A stretch of 37,935 bases of DNA from Hyphochytrium catenoides (taxonomy: Eukaryota > Sar > Hyphochytriomycetes > Hyphochytriales > Hyphochytriaceae), in the NCBI GenBank assembly GCA_900088475.1, contig FLMG01002404.1, forward strand, positions 1-37,935, given 5' to 3'. The position numbers and the translations under genes were made by a program. The first letter of the stretch is position 1; each line of letters opens with the position of its first letter. Under the pieces are notes generated by a model, which saw only the letters and a program-made list of their open reading frames with translations, was not told the DNA's origin and searched no databases. Shown piece after piece: positions 36,543-37,935 of this stretch.

Positions 36543-37596
36543 CTACCGCTTTGATTCTCTCTGGTCATTGTGTTCATTTTGAACTCCCTCTTGCTTTCCC
36601 TCTAGGAGCCTCTTCTTCCTACTCTTCACTGTCCAGATGACGTCAAGAAAGTTCTCGACAGCGTTGCTTCTCAGCTCAGACGGCTGGGCGAATTTCCTGG
36701 CACCGCAGTGCTTCGCAATGACAGAAAGAGCGCGAAGAGTATGCGAAAGGGCAGCCTCGGGCGTTCGTCCCACTGATAAAAGCCCAAGTTTCCCAACGAT
36801 AAGCCTCTCATAGAGCATGAAAGCAGTGCCCGTACAGTCCTACGCTCATTGAGCAGGGTAAGAGCAGGGCGGAGCGGGAAACAATGAGAGAACAGATGAG
36901 ACAAAGATTGCGTAAGGCACAGGGGAAGGGCGATGGTCACAAGGGCAGTAGGTCCACCCTGACAATCCACTTCCTCTATCTAGCCCGGCCAGGCCCCTGT
37001 GTGTACCTTGATATCGAACGCCACTCTATTGAGTCTGCAGAGGTTGAAGAAGAGTTCAAGGCGAAGTTCTGCCAGAGCTGGATGGTCGATCCAATCGTGC
37101 GCGACGAAGCAACGCTCAGATCGAGCCGTTGCGGGCAATCCGGAGGAAGAAGAACGGGAGGATAGTGACCCTCGGCGGCTAACTGAGTCTCTTGCTTGTG
37201 AGTCTGAGGAGCGCAATTGGCCAAGCAGAGAGAACAAAAGCACTAAGAACAGCTTACTCTTTAGCTGACGGAGATGCTATGTGTGAGCATGGGAGACTGG
37301 AAAGACGAGTGAGGATGTGAAGGACGAACGAAGGGATGGCTGAAGAGATGGAGAGACCCGAGAGGAGAGGCATGCCAAACCTGCGCCTACAGAACTAGCA
37401 GATTCCAAGCTGCTTAATGAAGAAGAGGACCGAGCGGTGTCTCCTCCGGCTCCGCCCATGTCTTTTTTGCCTTCTTTTGCCCCAGATATCTCGAGGTCTT
37501 GGCAGAGGTAACGTCCGGTGGCAGAGTCCACCGCCCCCGCGGCCAGCAGATCAAACAGGACAAAGGTGACTGCGCCTTCTGTTAAGCGAAGGTGGA
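36543..37596 (-). CDS. Helical protein of unknown family, 5' end unresolved
   Basis: Three exons in phase: 37596-37381, 37203-37007, 36839-36543. The first supported block reads HLRLTEGAVTFVLFDLLAAG, then AVDSATGRYLCQDLE and a Ser-rich linker. The second is Ser/Arg-rich, then HDWIDHPALAELRLELFFNL and CRLNRVAFDIK. The last block runs DCTGTAFMLYERLIVGKLGL, ALSVIAKHCGARKF, ENFLDVIWTVKSRKKRLLEG. It looks like an all-helical globular protein with a charged C-terminus. The upstream exon must end in phase 1. A tiny exon at 37928-37913 (MWVNE) would fit, but the true 5' exon may lie outside the window. I do not recognise the family. Confidence 0.6.
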
Positions 37597-37935
37597 CTGC
37601 CAAAGCCACAGTAGACGGGTGACGAAGGACGAACAGGAGGGATAGGTGTAGAGTAAACGAACAGAACAAGCAAGAGGGCGACGAAGAAATGAAGAGAGCG
37701 AGAGAGCGAGAGAGGGAGAGAGAGAGAGAAGAAAGGGAGTCAGCGAGGGCGAGACGTGGTAGGGTGAGCGTACAGTTCTTTCCTTATCAATCTCCTTGGC
37801 TATCAAGTGCCATGGTGCTGCCCTCTTCTGCATCCGCTTTACGCACTTAAACTAGTTCTCCACTCTCTTCCCTATTCCTCACACCAACGGTTCGTTGTTC
37901 TGCCCCCGATTACCTTCATTGACCCACATCTTCTT
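37597..37935. other. 5' region of the minus-strand gene, with GA repeats
   Basis: Contains a GA-rich microsatellite at 37690-37740. A short ATG frame at 37833-37774 (MQKRAAPWHLIAKEIDKERT) is followed by a GTACGC donor, but its phase (0) does not match the next supported exon (phase 1). It is either the start of an alternative transcript or not coding. Confidence 0.4.

Overview
This is a nuclear DNA window from a eukaryote. Genes are split into many short exons by GT-AG introns, mostly about 50-250 bp, often with C/T-rich 3' ends. There are no operons, Shine-Dalgarno sites or CRISPR arrays. Most single-frame ORFs are exon fragments or shadows. I built the gene models by joining exons whose splice phases agree and whose joined product reads as a coherent protein. 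The organism is probably a flagellated protist or microalga: there is an LRRC46-like axonemal LRR protein and a secreted exo-1,3-beta-glucanase-like enzyme with an apple/PAN-like cysteine module. A stramenopile or other chromist would fit, but that is only a guess.

Layout, left to right. 1-1257: a Copia-type reverse transcriptase remnant flanked by an inverted repeat, then no gene. 1258-3504 (-): LRRC46-like leucine-rich repeat protein, 11 exons. 4239-4635 (+): small two-exon protein. 4762-7045 (-): 15-exon coiled-coil protein of unknown family. 7140-9205 (+): DCAF11/LEC14B-type WD40 protein, sharing a 94-bp promoter interval with the previous gene. 9523-12220 (-): POP1, the large protein subunit of RNase P/MRP, 11 exons. 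12402-12910 (-): small predicted membrane protein. 13186-15603 (-): secreted GH5 beta-glucanase. 15993-16853 (+): unknown 161-aa protein. About 16881-19056 (-): unknown gene with a well-supported 5' half and an unresolved 3' half. 20305-25237 (+): full-length ABCC/MRP transporter. 25737-29324 (-): ankyrin-repeat class II histone deacetylase with a 3-base sequencing gap at an exon edge. 29903-31536 (-): single-repeat MYB factor of the SHAQKYF class. 33001-36092 (+): BCL7-like domain joined to a long Ser/Pro-rich region and two IQ motifs. 36543-37596 or beyond (-): helical protein of unknown family.

Several genes are nuclear regulators: the ankyrin-HDAC, the MYB factor, the BCL7-like protein (BCL7 proteins are SWI/SNF subunits) and the DWD-box WD40 protein. 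Three of them are neighbours, but nothing in the sequence shows co-regulation. The most unusual items are the BCL7-IQ architecture with an 8-nt exon, the ankyrin-HDAC fusion, the compact POP1 with a 22-nt exon, a hairpin-rich segment at 32290-32365, and three multi-exon genes I cannot assign to a family.
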